A stretch of DNA of 20,063 nt from a virus. Position numbers and translations under genes: made by a program. Location of the stretch: IMG/VR virus record IMGVR_UViG_3300042884_001788, positions 1-20,063 of that record; one strand, written 5' to 3'. The notes beneath the pieces are model-generated. The model ran no database searches, was not told the DNA's origin, and worked only from the letters and a program-made list of their open reading frames with translations. Shown one piece after another: positions 1-6,892 of the stretch (the first letter of the stretch is position 1; every line of letters starts with the position of its first letter).

Positions 1-1266
1 GCACTGTACTCACCGCCATACGACGTCACCCCCGACGCCCCGGATACCCCCCATACCAATGTGTCGGACTACCTCAAAGTCGTGCGCCTCCTGCCGGTGG
101 AGTTAAGGGACATCAATGACCATGCGGATACGCACGACGACGTGACCATCACGAACTGGGACACCAAGCAAACGATCACCGACAACAACATCGCCTGGAT
201 TGAGGCGCATTCATCGGCAATCGATGCCGCGCCGCGGATGCCGCAGCTTGAGTTGAGAATCCCAGGGCTTGGACAAGGCATGACGATTGAGGCGAAGCTC
301 GAAGTTCAATACGACCGCGGCAACGGGCAACGCACCGCAAGGAACCAGCCCGAAGATACCGTGAGAATCCCGGCGAGTGGAAACTTCGCGCAGGTCAATG
401 GAGACGCTTGGAACCTCTACAGTGAAGCTGGCTGGCAAACGGAACTAACGCAGCACGGCTTCTTTGGTGGCGAAGCAACGCTCACCTACCGGCTGATGAA
501 CGGACAAAATCAGGTACTGGCACCTCAAACAATCCGCTTCCGGATCGGCGGCAAGAATCCGGCACCGGCCCGGGCCAGGGAGTTCATCGAGACGTTGAAT
601 AATGCAGGGCCGCAGGGGCCACTGTGGTTTGCTTATGCAATAGCCAAGTCGGAATCCAAGGACTACAACGGAAATGGGACTCGATACAATCAGTTCTGGC
701 AGCTTCCTAGCGGTGCAAACGAGACCGCTTTCCGGGCAACTCGCCAAACACACGCAGGGCGGCCAGTGTGGGGAAATGATGGCGGGACAACGCCGGGGGG
801 TTACGGTATTTTCCAAGTAACGGGAACTGCCGCCGATGCAACGGCCAACATCGCTCGTCAGCAGATATGGAACTGGCAAGAGAACTCGCGTGCTGCATTA
901 GTCATCCTAGAAAGCAAACGAACCCAGGCTGATAACTGGATGACGCAGCAAAAGAGCGCCAACAATACAAATGGCGTAGCCTTGCCAAGCCTCACTGTGC
1001 GGAACGTCACATTCGCAGAGGGCACCAATCGCACGATTAATAATGCCGTGACTATGAAGGCATGGAATGGAGCGAGCAGGCCAGCGGCGGGCTTCACGGA
1101 CCCCGGACCCGCAATTGCAGGATTTATTCTCGATCCGCATGGAAGCGGCCACTTTTGTTATTGGGAGAACTCCGCTTCCGGCACAAACAAATGGGCATTG
1201 AACCGTTACAATGCCTTCAATCCACCTTTCAACTACGTAGACCGAGTATGTCAAGAAGTCGAATAG
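1..1266 (+). CDS. Lysozyme/transglycosylase-like protein, 5' end outside window
   Basis: The frame is open from base 1, so the gene begins to the left of the window. A GTG at 61 is in frame but is probably not the start. The first half of the visible protein is beta-rich and unassigned. The second half has a pattern like a lytic transglycosylase: AYAIAKSES, with a possible catalytic Glu about 198 residues after the GTG, then YNQFW and later GGYGIFQVTG, like the Gly-x-x-Gln motif of SLT enzymes. It may cleave peptidoglycan or be a non-enzymatic relative. From memory, similar proteins occur in Verrucomicrobia. The next gene starts inside its last codons, so the two are probably co-expressed. 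It looks like host-type DNA next to the phage module. The domain assignment is by eye and moderate at best. Confidence 0.6.
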   Translation, partial: ALYSPPYDVTPDAPDTPHTNVSDYLKVVRLLPVELRDINDHADTHDDVTITNWDTKQTITDNNIAWIEAHSSAIDAAPRMPQLELRIPGLGQGMTIEAKLEVQYDRGNGQRTARNQPEDTVRIPASGNFAQVNGDAWNLYSEAGWQTELTQHGFFGGEATLTYRLMNGQNQVLAPQTIRFRIGGKNPAPARAREFIETLNNAGPQGPLWFAYAIAKSESKDYNGNGTRYNQFWQLPSGANETAFRATRQTHAGRPVWGNDGGTTPGGYGIFQVTGTAADATANIARQQIWNWQENSRAALVILESKRTQADNWMTQQKSANNTNGVALPSLTVRNVTFAEGTNRTINNAVTMKAWNGASRPAAGFTDPGPAIAGFILDPHGSGHFCYWENSASGTNKWALNRYNAFNPPFNYVDRVCQEVE

Positions 1267-2159
1267 CTACTTTAGCACTGCTGCTTTCATGTCCATCGGT
1301 TGGTTTAGCTCAGAGGGTAGCCGAGATTGACGACTTCCTGAAACCAATCGTCACCAAGATCGCCGCCGACCCCAATAATGTAGGTGGATGGGAATGGAAA
1401 ACGAATAGGAATGGAGGTTATCTTTTGCGAAGTCTGATGGACGTGACCGGGGATGGCCGACCAGAAATATTCGTCGCTTCAACTCTCGAATCCAGCAGGC
1501 GTTCGCATGATTGGCGTGTTTTTGACGCGCCTGAGGATGGGGTGGTAAAGCCTTACGATGAGACGATACGTTTTACATTCGCATGGCCTGCGGTTGAAGA
1601 CGGCAAAGTATCGCTTGTTTATATATCGGGCGCTAACCGAGATCGCATGCAAGCTGGCGAAGAAAAATATATATCCATGAGTCGCTTTAGGTTCAACTTT
1701 CCTGAAATCAATGAAACCACAACTTACGTAAGTGAGGATGAGGCGATAAAACTCCAGCCAACCGACCCCGGCAAACTTCCTGAGCTGCAAGCGATCTTGC
1801 TGGCTGATTACTTGACAAATCCAGACGCGAAGTGGTCGGATGTCACCGAGTTAAAACTTGATTCCAGCGATAGCTACTACCTTGAGGAAGACAAGGATAG
1901 GGCCGAGAAAAACACGGCCTTTACGCCTCAAGTGGCTCTTTCACAGCTTGGTCTAGGTCAATCAACGTTCAAAGGTTCCGAAGGCCAAACAAACGCGCAA
2001 CAGTCGGAGCAAGACAACCCACCGTCCACCCCTCAGCAACCAGCACCGAAAAAGCCAACCGAGCAAAAGCCAGCACCATCAACACCGTGGGCCGTTGTAG
2101 CCGTGGCAATCGTGGCGACGCTTGGTCTGCTGTGGGTGCTGCACAAGCGTCGTTCGTGA
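1248..2159 (+). CDS. Secreted protein with C-terminal membrane anchor
   Basis: This 303-residue protein starts at ATG 1248, which gives a clean signal peptide (SRSRIATLALLLSCPSVGLA) and overlaps the upstream gene by 19 bp. The open frame upstream of this ATG is only a shadow of that gene. Residues 65-75 read DVTGDGRPEIF, a DxxGDG calcium-loop-like motif as in FG-GAP or dockerin-like proteins. A proline- and glutamine-rich linker occupies about 240-280. A single hydrophobic helix from about residue 281 to near the end is followed by HKRRS, so the protein is probably exported and held in the membrane by its C terminus. No enzyme motif was seen. Its stop lies within about 10 bp of the point where tape-measure homology ends, and it converges with that gene. 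Overlap with the lysozyme-like gene suggests a cell-envelope pair. Confidence 0.75.
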   Translation: MSRSRIATLALLLSCPSVGLAQRVAEIDDFLKPIVTKIAADPNNVGGWEWKTNRNGGYLLRSLMDVTGDGRPEIFVASTLESSRRSHDWRVFDAPEDGVVKPYDETIRFTFAWPAVEDGKVSLVYISGANRDRMQAGEEKYISMSRFRFNFPEINETTTYVSEDEAIKLQPTDPGKLPELQAILLADYLTNPDAKWSDVTELKLDSSDSYYLEEDKDRAEKNTAFTPQVALSQLGLGQSTFKGSEGQTNAQQSEQDNPPSTPQQPAPKKPTEQKPAPSTPWAVVAVAIVATLGLLWVLHKRRS

Positions 2160-3173
2160 GCGCGGGGCGAGTGCATTCACGCCCTCGGCAAACCCGAGCT
2201 TCAGGGAGGCGGAAACGAGGGCGGGAATCTGGCCGCTGCGGAAGGCGGCTGCGGCAAACGAGATCGCCTCTTTTGCCTGCCTGCCTGCTTCTGCCGCAAG
2301 TGGACCGAGCTTCTGCACCATGGCGATGGCTTCGGTCATGAGGGGGCGGAGCGCGTCATTGATGGGAGTGCCGAGCGTGAGGAAGACTTCCCCGATACTG
2401 TCCTTCAGTGTCGAGAAGAGTCCCGTGGTCGTGCGGCTCTGGGCTTCCATCATCCCGGCGAACTGGCCACCCCGCGAAGTCATCGCGGTGAACGCCTGCT
2501 CGATCTGGGGGAATCCGACCTGACCGGTTTCGACGAGCTTCTTCACCTGTGAATCGGAGACGCCGAACTGCCGGGCGAGCTGCTGGATGATGGGGATGCC
2601 GCGGCCGGTGAGCTGGTTGATGTCCTCGGCGAAGAGCCGTCCCTGCACGCGGGCCTTGCCGTAGAGTTCGGCGATTTCACCGATGGGGGCCTGCACGCCG
2701 GCGGACACGTCACCGATGCGCCGGAGCGTGTCTGGCACGGTGTCGGCTGATTCCCCGAAGGCGATCAACTTGCGCCCGGCGTCTGCCAGTTCCGGGAACT
2801 CGAATGGCGTCTGGGCACCCAGTTCCCTGAGGCGTGCGAGGGTGGCTTCGGCCTTCGCCGCGTCCCCGATCATGGTGGTGAAGGCGGCCTTCGTCTGCTC
2901 GAACCCGGCGGCAGCGGTAACCGCCTTCATGCCGACGCCCGCCGCTGCTGCTCCACCGGCGAGGGCGGAGGCGATTGATGCCTTCATGGCCGTGCCTGCC
3001 GCACTGAACCCGCTTTCCAGTGCCGCGGCTCCTCCCCGACCGAGCCCAGCCAGACCTGTGGCCCCGATGGCGCTCATCCTGCGGGCGGAAGCGGCGACGA
3101 GCTGGGTGGCAGCCGCCATGCCGCGCTTCAGGGCAGAAATGTCGGCTCCGAGGGTGACGGTCAGGGCGCTCAT
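2079..3173 (-). CDS. Tail tape measure protein, truncated
   Basis: The reading frame of 364 residues starts at ATG 3173, 19 nt after a TTGAC box. The N-terminal part has the tape-measure pattern: a short start (MSALTVTLGADISALKRGM), an Ala/Gly-rich helical stretch, then a conserved block with GFEQTKAAFTTMIGDA, AQTPFEFPELADAGRKL, RGIPIIQQLARQFGVS and FSTLKDSIGEVF. Tape measures set tail length and are usually far longer. Here phage-like sequence stops after about residue 336 (GFAEGVNALA, near base 2166), and the last 28 residues are antisense to the 3' end of the plus-strand secreted-protein gene. Either the gene was broken by insertion or deletion, or its remainder lies left of the window. 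Its neighbour on the 5' side is a passenger pair rather than the usual tail chaperone. Confidence 0.85.
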   Translation of the reverse strand: MSALTVTLGADISALKRGMAAATQLVAASARRMSAIGATGLAGLGRGGAAALESGFSAAGTAMKASIASALAGGAAAAGVGMKAVTAAAGFEQTKAAFTTMIGDAAKAEATLARLRELGAQTPFEFPELADAGRKLIAFGESADTVPDTLRRIGDVSAGVQAPIGEIAELYGKARVQGRLFAEDINQLTGRGIPIIQQLARQFGVSDSQVKKLVETGQVGFPQIEQAFTAMTSRGGQFAGMMEAQSRTTTGLFSTLKDSIGEVFLTLGTPINDALRPLMTEAIAMVQKLGPLAAEAGRQAKEAISFAAAAFRSGQIPALVSASLKLGFAEGVNALAPRSRTTLVQHPQQTKRRHDCHGYNGPRC

Positions 3174-3187
3174 GCGCCGGGAGTGGA

Positions 3188-3192
3188 GTCAA
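3188..3192 (-). promoter_or_regulatory. TTGAC box of tape measure gene
   Basis: TTGAC (GTCAA on the plus strand) begins 19 nt before the tape-measure ATG and is followed by TCCACTCCCGGCGC. It is one of nine such boxes before phage gene starts in this window. Confidence 0.6.
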
Positions 3193-3265
3193 CCCGGACA
3201 AAGAGCCTTCGTTCCGCGTTGCATCATTCTAGCTGATTTCTGACGCCCGGAAAACAGAGGTCCTG

Positions 3266-3916
3266 TTACTCTGGGTCTTGCGCATCCATAACCGACTCAC
3301 TCTTGTGCCAAATCTCGAGCCATTCCACGTTGTCCCACATGCTTTCCGGCTGCAAGTGCATCGGAAGCGAAATCCCGGAACTAGAGTGGAGAATCTCAGT
3401 GGCTTCTTCATCAGGCGAGGAAAGCCCCAGCAGAGACACACCGCACCGAGAGGCCAAAGCTTCTGCCGCAATAGTGCTGACATCATTTAAGCCGTTTAAC
3501 GACAACTCTCCACCGCCATGCCGTCCAAGAGCCTTGGCCACCTCATCACTGATGCGCTCCAACCCATCAAGACAGAGATCCCCATTATGTGCTGTCAACG
3601 CCTCTGCAGCTTTGGTGCTGAGGTTATCTAGGCCTCTCAGGTCGAGGCCGCACTCGCATGCGGCTAGAATTTCCGCTGCATCTGTATCCAGATCGATGAA
3701 CTCGCTGAGGTCCACGGATTCGGGATTCTCCAAGAACCGCCGCGCCACATCCGCGTCAAGGCGACGCCCAACAGTGATGATGGCTGCCTGTCTGCGGTCT
3801 GTGATTTCCCGAATGATACGGCTGGCAATCGCCAATCTCAGGTCCATTCGGCGAACCAATGCTCCGGGGTCCCCGGCTCCCGGTTGCAGGCTTGATGACG
3901 GTTCTGGCGAGCTCAT
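3266..3916 (-). CDS. Repeat protein with LRR-like 22-24-residue units
   Basis: The start is placed at ATG 3916 (MSSPEPSS), 10 bp after the J-domain gene. The longer open frame would overlap that gene. The product has 216 residues. Residues about 68-181 hold five degenerate repeats of the form L-x-L-x-G-L-x-x-L-S-x-x-A-A-E-A-L-A-x-x-x-G, for example LDLRGLDNLSTKAAEALTAH and LSLNGLNDVSTIAAEALA. From memory, this repeat is common in Planctomycetes and Verrucomicrobia and resembles a leucine-rich repeat fold, which usually binds proteins. There is no signal peptide, so it is probably cytoplasmic. It probably shares a transcript with the J-domain gene. It does not belong to any known phage tail family and is treated as a passenger. 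The function is unknown. Confidence 0.75.
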   Translation of the reverse strand: MSSPEPSSSLQPGAGDPGALVRRMDLRLAIASRIIREITDRRQAAIITVGRRLDADVARRFLENPESVDLSEFIDLDTDAAEILAACECGLDLRGLDNLSTKAAEALTAHNGDLCLDGLERISDEVAKALGRHGGGELSLNGLNDVSTIAAEALASRCGVSLLGLSSPDEEATEILHSSSGISLPMHLQPESMWDNVEWLEIWHKSESVMDAQDPE

Positions 3917-3926
3917 CTGCTGGTTG

Positions 3927-4856
3927 TCACAATTTTGATGACAGTGCCGAGATTTCTTCGTCAAGTACAGCGGCCTGCCGCTCAAAGAAGTCGGCGTAGT
4001 CTCCACAGGTGGTCATGATCCGGTAGGTTTCCGATTCCTTCAAGGCGCTCAACGCGCGGCTGGCACGGGCCATGGCCTCACGGATTGCCGCGATCCTTGC
4101 CCTGAGTTGCGCGCCGCGGCCGACGCCGACGGAGCTTTCCGTGGCAAACCCTGTGACTGCCTGGTCCGCAAGCGCCCGAAGCCGGCTCAAATCCCCTTCC
4201 TCGTATGCCTTGCGGACCTCGCGGAACATGGCCGCTGCCGCCTCCTCCTGACCCGGCTTGGCAAGGTCAGGATGGCACCTGCGGGACGCTGACCGGAAAA
4301 GGTTTCTCATTTCCTGCTGTTCCTCGGCGCTGAGTTTCCATTCGGTTCTCGCGTCTTCCTTCCGCCGGGTCTCGTTGTCTTGTGTGAACTCCCGGAATTC
4401 TTCCTCGGCGGCCCGCATTTCTTCAGCGGCTTCTGGATCGGCCCGGATCCGGCGCTTGAGAACATCCAACCGCATCCTCAGAATGGTGGCGATGCGGTCG
4501 CCGAGAGCTGCGGCATGGGCTGCATGGAACCGAGCCATCTGGTGCTCAAGTTCTGCCTGTTCTGTTTCCAGGTCGGCAAGCTCGGCAGTGACGCGCGTCA
4601 GTTCGGCTTCCAGCAAAGCTACTTCCGGATCGGTCCACTCCGCGAGTCTCACTCCGGAACTGAGAAGATCGCCAATCAGTTGATCCGCCTCGGTGTAGCG
4701 GTGGGCGGCCAGAGCATCAAGAATGGCCCCGAGAGCAGGTTCGCTGCGCATCGGCTCAAGTCTCATGGCGGCCACGGAAACCAGATCAATGTCGCCTAGA
4801 GCGAGCAGAGACCTTATCGCAGCAAGCCGGTTGGTCAGATCAGGCGTGAGATTCAA
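3927..4856 (-). CDS. J-domain protein with coiled-coil N-terminal part
   Basis: This 309-residue product is read from a TTG start at 4856. No in-frame ATG lies upstream before a stop at 4874-4872, and the first internal Met is residue 31. Residues about 80-165 are Glu/Ala/Arg-rich and look like a coiled coil. Residues about 178-235 match a J domain, with the diagnostic HPD at 195-197 (SRRCHPDLAK) followed by MFREVRKAYEEGD. J domains recruit and stimulate the ATPase of DnaK-type chaperones. The G/F and zinc-finger regions of DnaJ are missing, so this is a J-protein rather than DnaJ. It lies between the tail chaperone and tape measure genes with the repeat protein 10 bp downstream. It could be a host-derived passenger or a phage co-chaperone. 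I lean to the former. Confidence 0.8.
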   Translation of the reverse strand: MNLTPDLTNRLAAIRSLLALGDIDLVSVAAMRLEPMRSEPALGAILDALAAHRYTEADQLIGDLLSSGVRLAEWTDPEVALLEAELTRVTAELADLETEQAELEHQMARFHAAHAAALGDRIATILRMRLDVLKRRIRADPEAAEEMRAAEEEFREFTQDNETRRKEDARTEWKLSAEEQQEMRNLFRSASRRCHPDLAKPGQEEAAAAMFREVRKAYEEGDLSRLRALADQAVTGFATESSVGVGRGAQLRARIAAIREAMARASRALSALKESETYRIMTTCGDYADFFERQAAVLDEEISALSSKL

Positions 4857-4872
4857 TGCAAATTTAATCCGT

Positions 4873-4892
4873 CATGAGCCGACAGTCGTCAA
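4873..4892 (-). promoter_or_regulatory. Orphan TTGAC box with three-codon stub ORF
   Basis: TTGAC (4892-4888) contains the stop codon of the T frame and is followed 17 nt later by ATG (4875-4873), which opens only ATG ACG GAT TAA. The pattern resembles the starts of other phage genes but leads into the J-domain passenger rather than a phage gene. It may be a leftover gene start or chance. Confidence 0.35.
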
Positions 4893-5131
4893 GTGCCAGC
4901 CCTGCTCCACTTCTCGCGAAGCAGCCTGATGAACTGGGACGGAGCATTGCCGGTGCTGCCTGTGAACGTCCATGCCGTCCGCACCCCGTTCCTCCTCAGC
5001 AGGCAATGCTGGTACTGCGCCAGTCTCGCCAGCGGAATGAAGAGGATCCTCTCCTCGGGCCATCCTGTTTCGGCGGCGATGGCGAACACCTGCGCGGCTA
5101 GGTAGCCCGGCTCGTCGCAGGGGCCGGCATC
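4889..5131 (-). CDS. Tail assembly chaperone T part, made as G-T fusion by -1 frameshift
   Basis: This is an 80-residue extension with no convincing start of its own (only a GTG at 5089). Read from the slip site it begins DAGPCDEPGYLAAQVFAIAA and continues ETGWPEERILFIPLARLAQY, the pattern of the lambda GpT part of tail assembly chaperones. Slippage at 5131-5137 joins 129 residues of G to these 80, giving a fusion of about 209 residues. In lambda, G and GT coat the tape measure and bring in tail tube subunits, and the ratio is set by frameshift frequency. The frame ends in a TGA that is part of a TTGAC box. In a standard phage the tape measure would follow directly. Here two passenger genes intervene. 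Confidence 0.8.
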   Translation of the reverse strand, partial: DAGPCDEPGYLAAQVFAIAAETGWPEERILFIPLARLAQYQHCLLRRNGVRTAWTFTGSTGNAPSQFIRLLREKWSRAGT

Positions 5132-5517
5132 TTTCCCGGCAGTCCCCCGACCGGATCCACCTGTGCCGCCTCCAGTTCACGGCTCTGTTCCTCAAGACGA
5201 CGGAAGGCCGTCTGGAAGTCCGCCGGAGCCAGCACCCCGCAGAACAGAAGCGCCGCTTCCCGGAATGTCTGAAGATCGAAGGATGTCCGCACCACATCCG
5301 GCCACGGGGCACAGTGGGCGTAGACGAATCCCATGAGGGAACCGGTGAACTCGGGCGTGCCTTCTGCCGGCATTTCCCCCTTCACGAGGGGGTTGCCGGT
5401 GCGCAGGAGCACGTCGTAGCTCGCGAGGGAAAGGGGGCGCATGACGTGCCCGCCCACGATGGTTTCCACATCATGGAAGGCGGCGGAGAGGAGACTGCTG
5501 CGGTCGGCGTCGTTCAT
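5098..5517 (-). CDS. Tail assembly chaperone, G-like
   Basis: This product of 139 residues starts at ATG 5517, 12 bp after the previous gene's stop. It is mostly helical, with SFDLQTFREAALLFCGVLA and RRLEEQSRELEAAQ. Its position between the tail tube and tape measure matches the lambda G gene. The last codons overlap the T frame in the -1 register, and a lambda-type slippery heptamer lies ten codons before the stop. The protein is expected to bind the tape measure during tail assembly and to be absent from the finished tail. The family match rests on position and frameshift architecture more than on residue identity. Confidence 0.75.
   Translation of the reverse strand: MNDADRSSLLSAAFHDVETIVGGHVMRPLSLASYDVLLRTGNPLVKGEMPAEGTPEFTGSLMGFVYAHCAPWPDVVRTSFDLQTFREAALLFCGVLAPADFQTAFRRLEEQSRELEAAQVDPVGGLPGKMPAPATSRAT
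5131..5137 (-). other. Programmed -1 frameshift site G GGA AAG
   Basis: The minus strand reads GGGAAAG, phased in the G frame as G GGA AAG. This is the same heptamer in the same phase as the known lambda G/GT slip site. A shift to GGG AAA leads straight into the 80-codon T frame. The GC-rich downstream sequence could slow ribosomes, but I did not establish a pseudoknot. Confidence 0.85.
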
Positions 5518-5529
5518 GGCAGGAAATGG

Positions 5530-5931
5530 TCAGAGGCGGCGGAGGATGAAGTCCTCGGCCTGAGGAGTGGCATCGAGGGGGAGGAAGGCGATGCGTCCCC
5601 GTCGGCGGATGCAGGCCAGCGGAACGTCGGTGCGCAGCTTCTCCTCCAGCCGTTCCCGGTTCAGGAGGGCGCACTTGATGTAGGCGAACGGATGCTCCGG
5701 GTTGGCGAGGTGCCATGCGTCGTCGTGCCATGCCGCGATGAGGTCCTTCGTGAGCAGGCTTCCGTCGTGGCTGCGCGGCTCGAAGAACCAGATCATGCGA
5801 CCGGGACCGGCAGTGTTGTCCACCACGCGGACGAAAGGCTTCTCGGCCAGCGGGATGCTCACAGCGCAGAGGGCCGCGGCGAGCATGGTGTTGCCCGTGG
5901 AGGTGGAGGAAAGGTGGGAGACGGCGTTCAT
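5530..5931 (-). CDS. Unknown tail-module protein
   Basis: This product of 133 residues starts at ATG 5931, 10 bp after the tail tube stop. It is followed 12 bp later by the G-like gene, so the four tail genes form a compact unit. It has an aliphatic N-terminal stretch (MLAAALCAVSIPLAEKPFV), then polar segments with DNTAGPGRMIWFFEP and AAWHDDAWHLANPEHPFAYI. There is no signal peptide and no catalytic motif that I recognise. The N-terminal hydrophobic stretch is too broken by Pro and Glu to call a membrane segment. Lambda has no gene in this exact slot apart from V. It could be a tail accessory protein specific to this lineage. No function is assigned. Confidence 0.7.
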   Translation of the reverse strand: MNAVSHLSSTSTGNTMLAAALCAVSIPLAEKPFVRVVDNTAGPGRMIWFFEPRSHDGSLLTKDLIAAWHDDAWHLANPEHPFAYIKCALLNRERLEEKLRTDVPLACIRRRGRIAFLPLDATPQAEDFILRRL

Positions 5932-5941
5932 GGGAGATCGG

Positions 5942-6322
5942 TCATGGCAGGGCCACGGTCACGTTCGGGTAGTGGGTGGCGGTGAGGTCGATCTTCTCGA
6001 AGTCCTCGTTGTTCATGGAGCGGCTCAGCTGGGTGAGGATGGTTGTGCCGCCCGTGGTCTTCTGGAGGTGGGCCGGGATGGCGTTGGCGAGCACGAGGGC
6101 GGCGCTGATCTTGCCGGTGAACGGGGACGTCTTGCTCACGAGTCCGGAGAGCTTCACCTCCACCTTCTCCTGGTAGAAGGAGAGGCCGATGACCTCGCCG
6201 CCCTTGTCGAGGACCTGCTTCTCCTGGCTGGAGAAGTCGAAGGAGAGGTCGGTGATGAGCAGGCCGGTCTGGTCGCTCGGGATGCCGAAGTTGCCGGTGG
6301 TTCCAAGAAGTGATGCTGGCAT
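5942..6322 (-). CDS. Major tail tube protein (probable)
   Basis: This product of 126 residues starts at ATG 6322, 22 nt after the start of a TTGAC box. It is beta-rich and hydrophilic, with alternating segments such as LLITDLSFDFSSQEKQVLD, VIGLSFYQEKVEVKLSGLV and DLTATHYPNVTVALP, as expected of a small tube protein. The N-terminal strand plus the phrase beginning QEKQVLDKGGEVIG resembles tube proteins whose first residues are a loop of the ring. It lies between the terminator and the chaperone genes, which is the usual place for the tube gene. The tube forms stacked hexamers around the tape measure. The assignment is by position and composition; an unknown structural protein is the alternative. 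Confidence 0.6.
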   Translation of the reverse strand: MPASLLGTTGNFGIPSDQTGLLITDLSFDFSSQEKQVLDKGGEVIGLSFYQEKVEVKLSGLVSKTSPFTGKISAALVLANAIPAHLQKTTGGTTILTQLSRSMNNEDFEKIDLTATHYPNVTVALP

Positions 6323-6339
6323 TTGCCGCCGGACGGGGT

Positions 6340-6344
6340 GTCAA
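6340..6344 (-). promoter_or_regulatory. TTGAC box of tail tube gene
   Basis: TTGACAC begins 22 nt before the tube ATG and is followed by CCCGTCCGGCGGCAA. Its TGA is also the stop codon of the tail terminator gene. Confidence 0.6.
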
Positions 6345-6766
6345 CCGGCGGATACGACCGCCTCGAAGGAAAGAGTGGTTTCCCGCCCGCGAGTCTCATC
6401 GGGGACGGTGGATGTTTCCCGGGCAATCAGGTCGTGGAGGAGGAAGCTGTCCGAAGCGAGTTCCGCCCGGATGGAATCGGTATCCCGGAGCATGGCCTCC
6501 AGAGCGGCAGCAGTCGACGCATGGACGGCTGCGGGCGTGTCGTCGGTCTGGCTGAAAAGGTGGACGTCGAGCTTCATCCGGCAGGTTCCCGGCATGGCGG
6601 AGACGGAGCGTGCCTCGGAGGTTTCCAGCACGATGCAGGGACGGGTGCGCAGATCATCCCGGGAAGCGGCAAGGATGGGCACCAATACCGGGATGACCGG
6701 CGGGCGATTGTCGGTGATCCACTGGACAAGGAGGGAAACGAGGGCGTCTTCGGCGAGCTGGGACAT
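6341..6766 (-). CDS. Tail terminator protein (probable)
   Basis: The start is placed at ATG 6766 (MSQLAEDALVSLLVQWITDN), giving 141 residues. A TTG 21 nt upstream is in frame but is the first codon of a TTGAC box. The N-terminal helix, then VIPVLVPILAASRDDLRTRPCIVLETSE and a beta strand with CRMKLDVHLFSQTDDTPAAVHA, fit tail terminators (GpU or gp17-like), which cap the tail tube and join it to the head. The gene ends inside the TTGAC box of the tube gene. Upstream, the expected neighbour (gp10-like) is separated by a plus-strand passenger. Family assignment is by pattern and position. Confidence 0.65.
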   Translation of the reverse strand: MSQLAEDALVSLLVQWITDNRPPVIPVLVPILAASRDDLRTRPCIVLETSEARSVSAMPGTCRMKLDVHLFSQTDDTPAAVHASTAAALEAMLRDTDSIRAELASDSFLLHDLIARETSTVPDETRGRETTLSFEAVVSAG

Positions 6767-6782
6767 GCACCCGGACGGCAGA

Positions 6783-6787
6783 GTCAA
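6783..6787 (-). promoter_or_regulatory. TTGAC box of tail terminator gene
   Basis: TTGACTC begins 21 nt before the ATG at 6766 and is followed by TGCCGTCCGGGTGC. It helps to choose this ATG over the in-frame TTG inside the box. Confidence 0.6.
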
Positions 6788-6803
6788 CCGCAGCTGGGAT
6801 GGA

Positions 6804-6832
6804 TTGCAGGGCTCTCAATGATTTGCTATGAT
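6804..6832 (+). promoter_or_regulatory. Candidate promoter for the plus-strand passenger
   Basis: TTGCAG (6804-6809) and TATGAT (6827-6832) are 17 bp apart. The -10 matches the sigma-70 consensus at five of six bases, and the -35 at only three. It would start transcription about 55 bp before the ATG at 6893, which a lone gene opposite to its neighbours would need. Confidence 0.4.
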
Positions 6833-6892
6833 CTCGACAGAAAGGCGGTTCCCAACGGGGATCTGTAGACACACTAGGACCTTGAAAGAACG

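Noticed and set aside
6790-6830. Leftover gp10 3' end reading KSLRALQSIPAAVDSAV before the tail terminator
   Set aside because: Resemblance to the gp10 end (SLRAVQQ) is limited to a few residues, and the frame runs far into the terminator gene without a stop.
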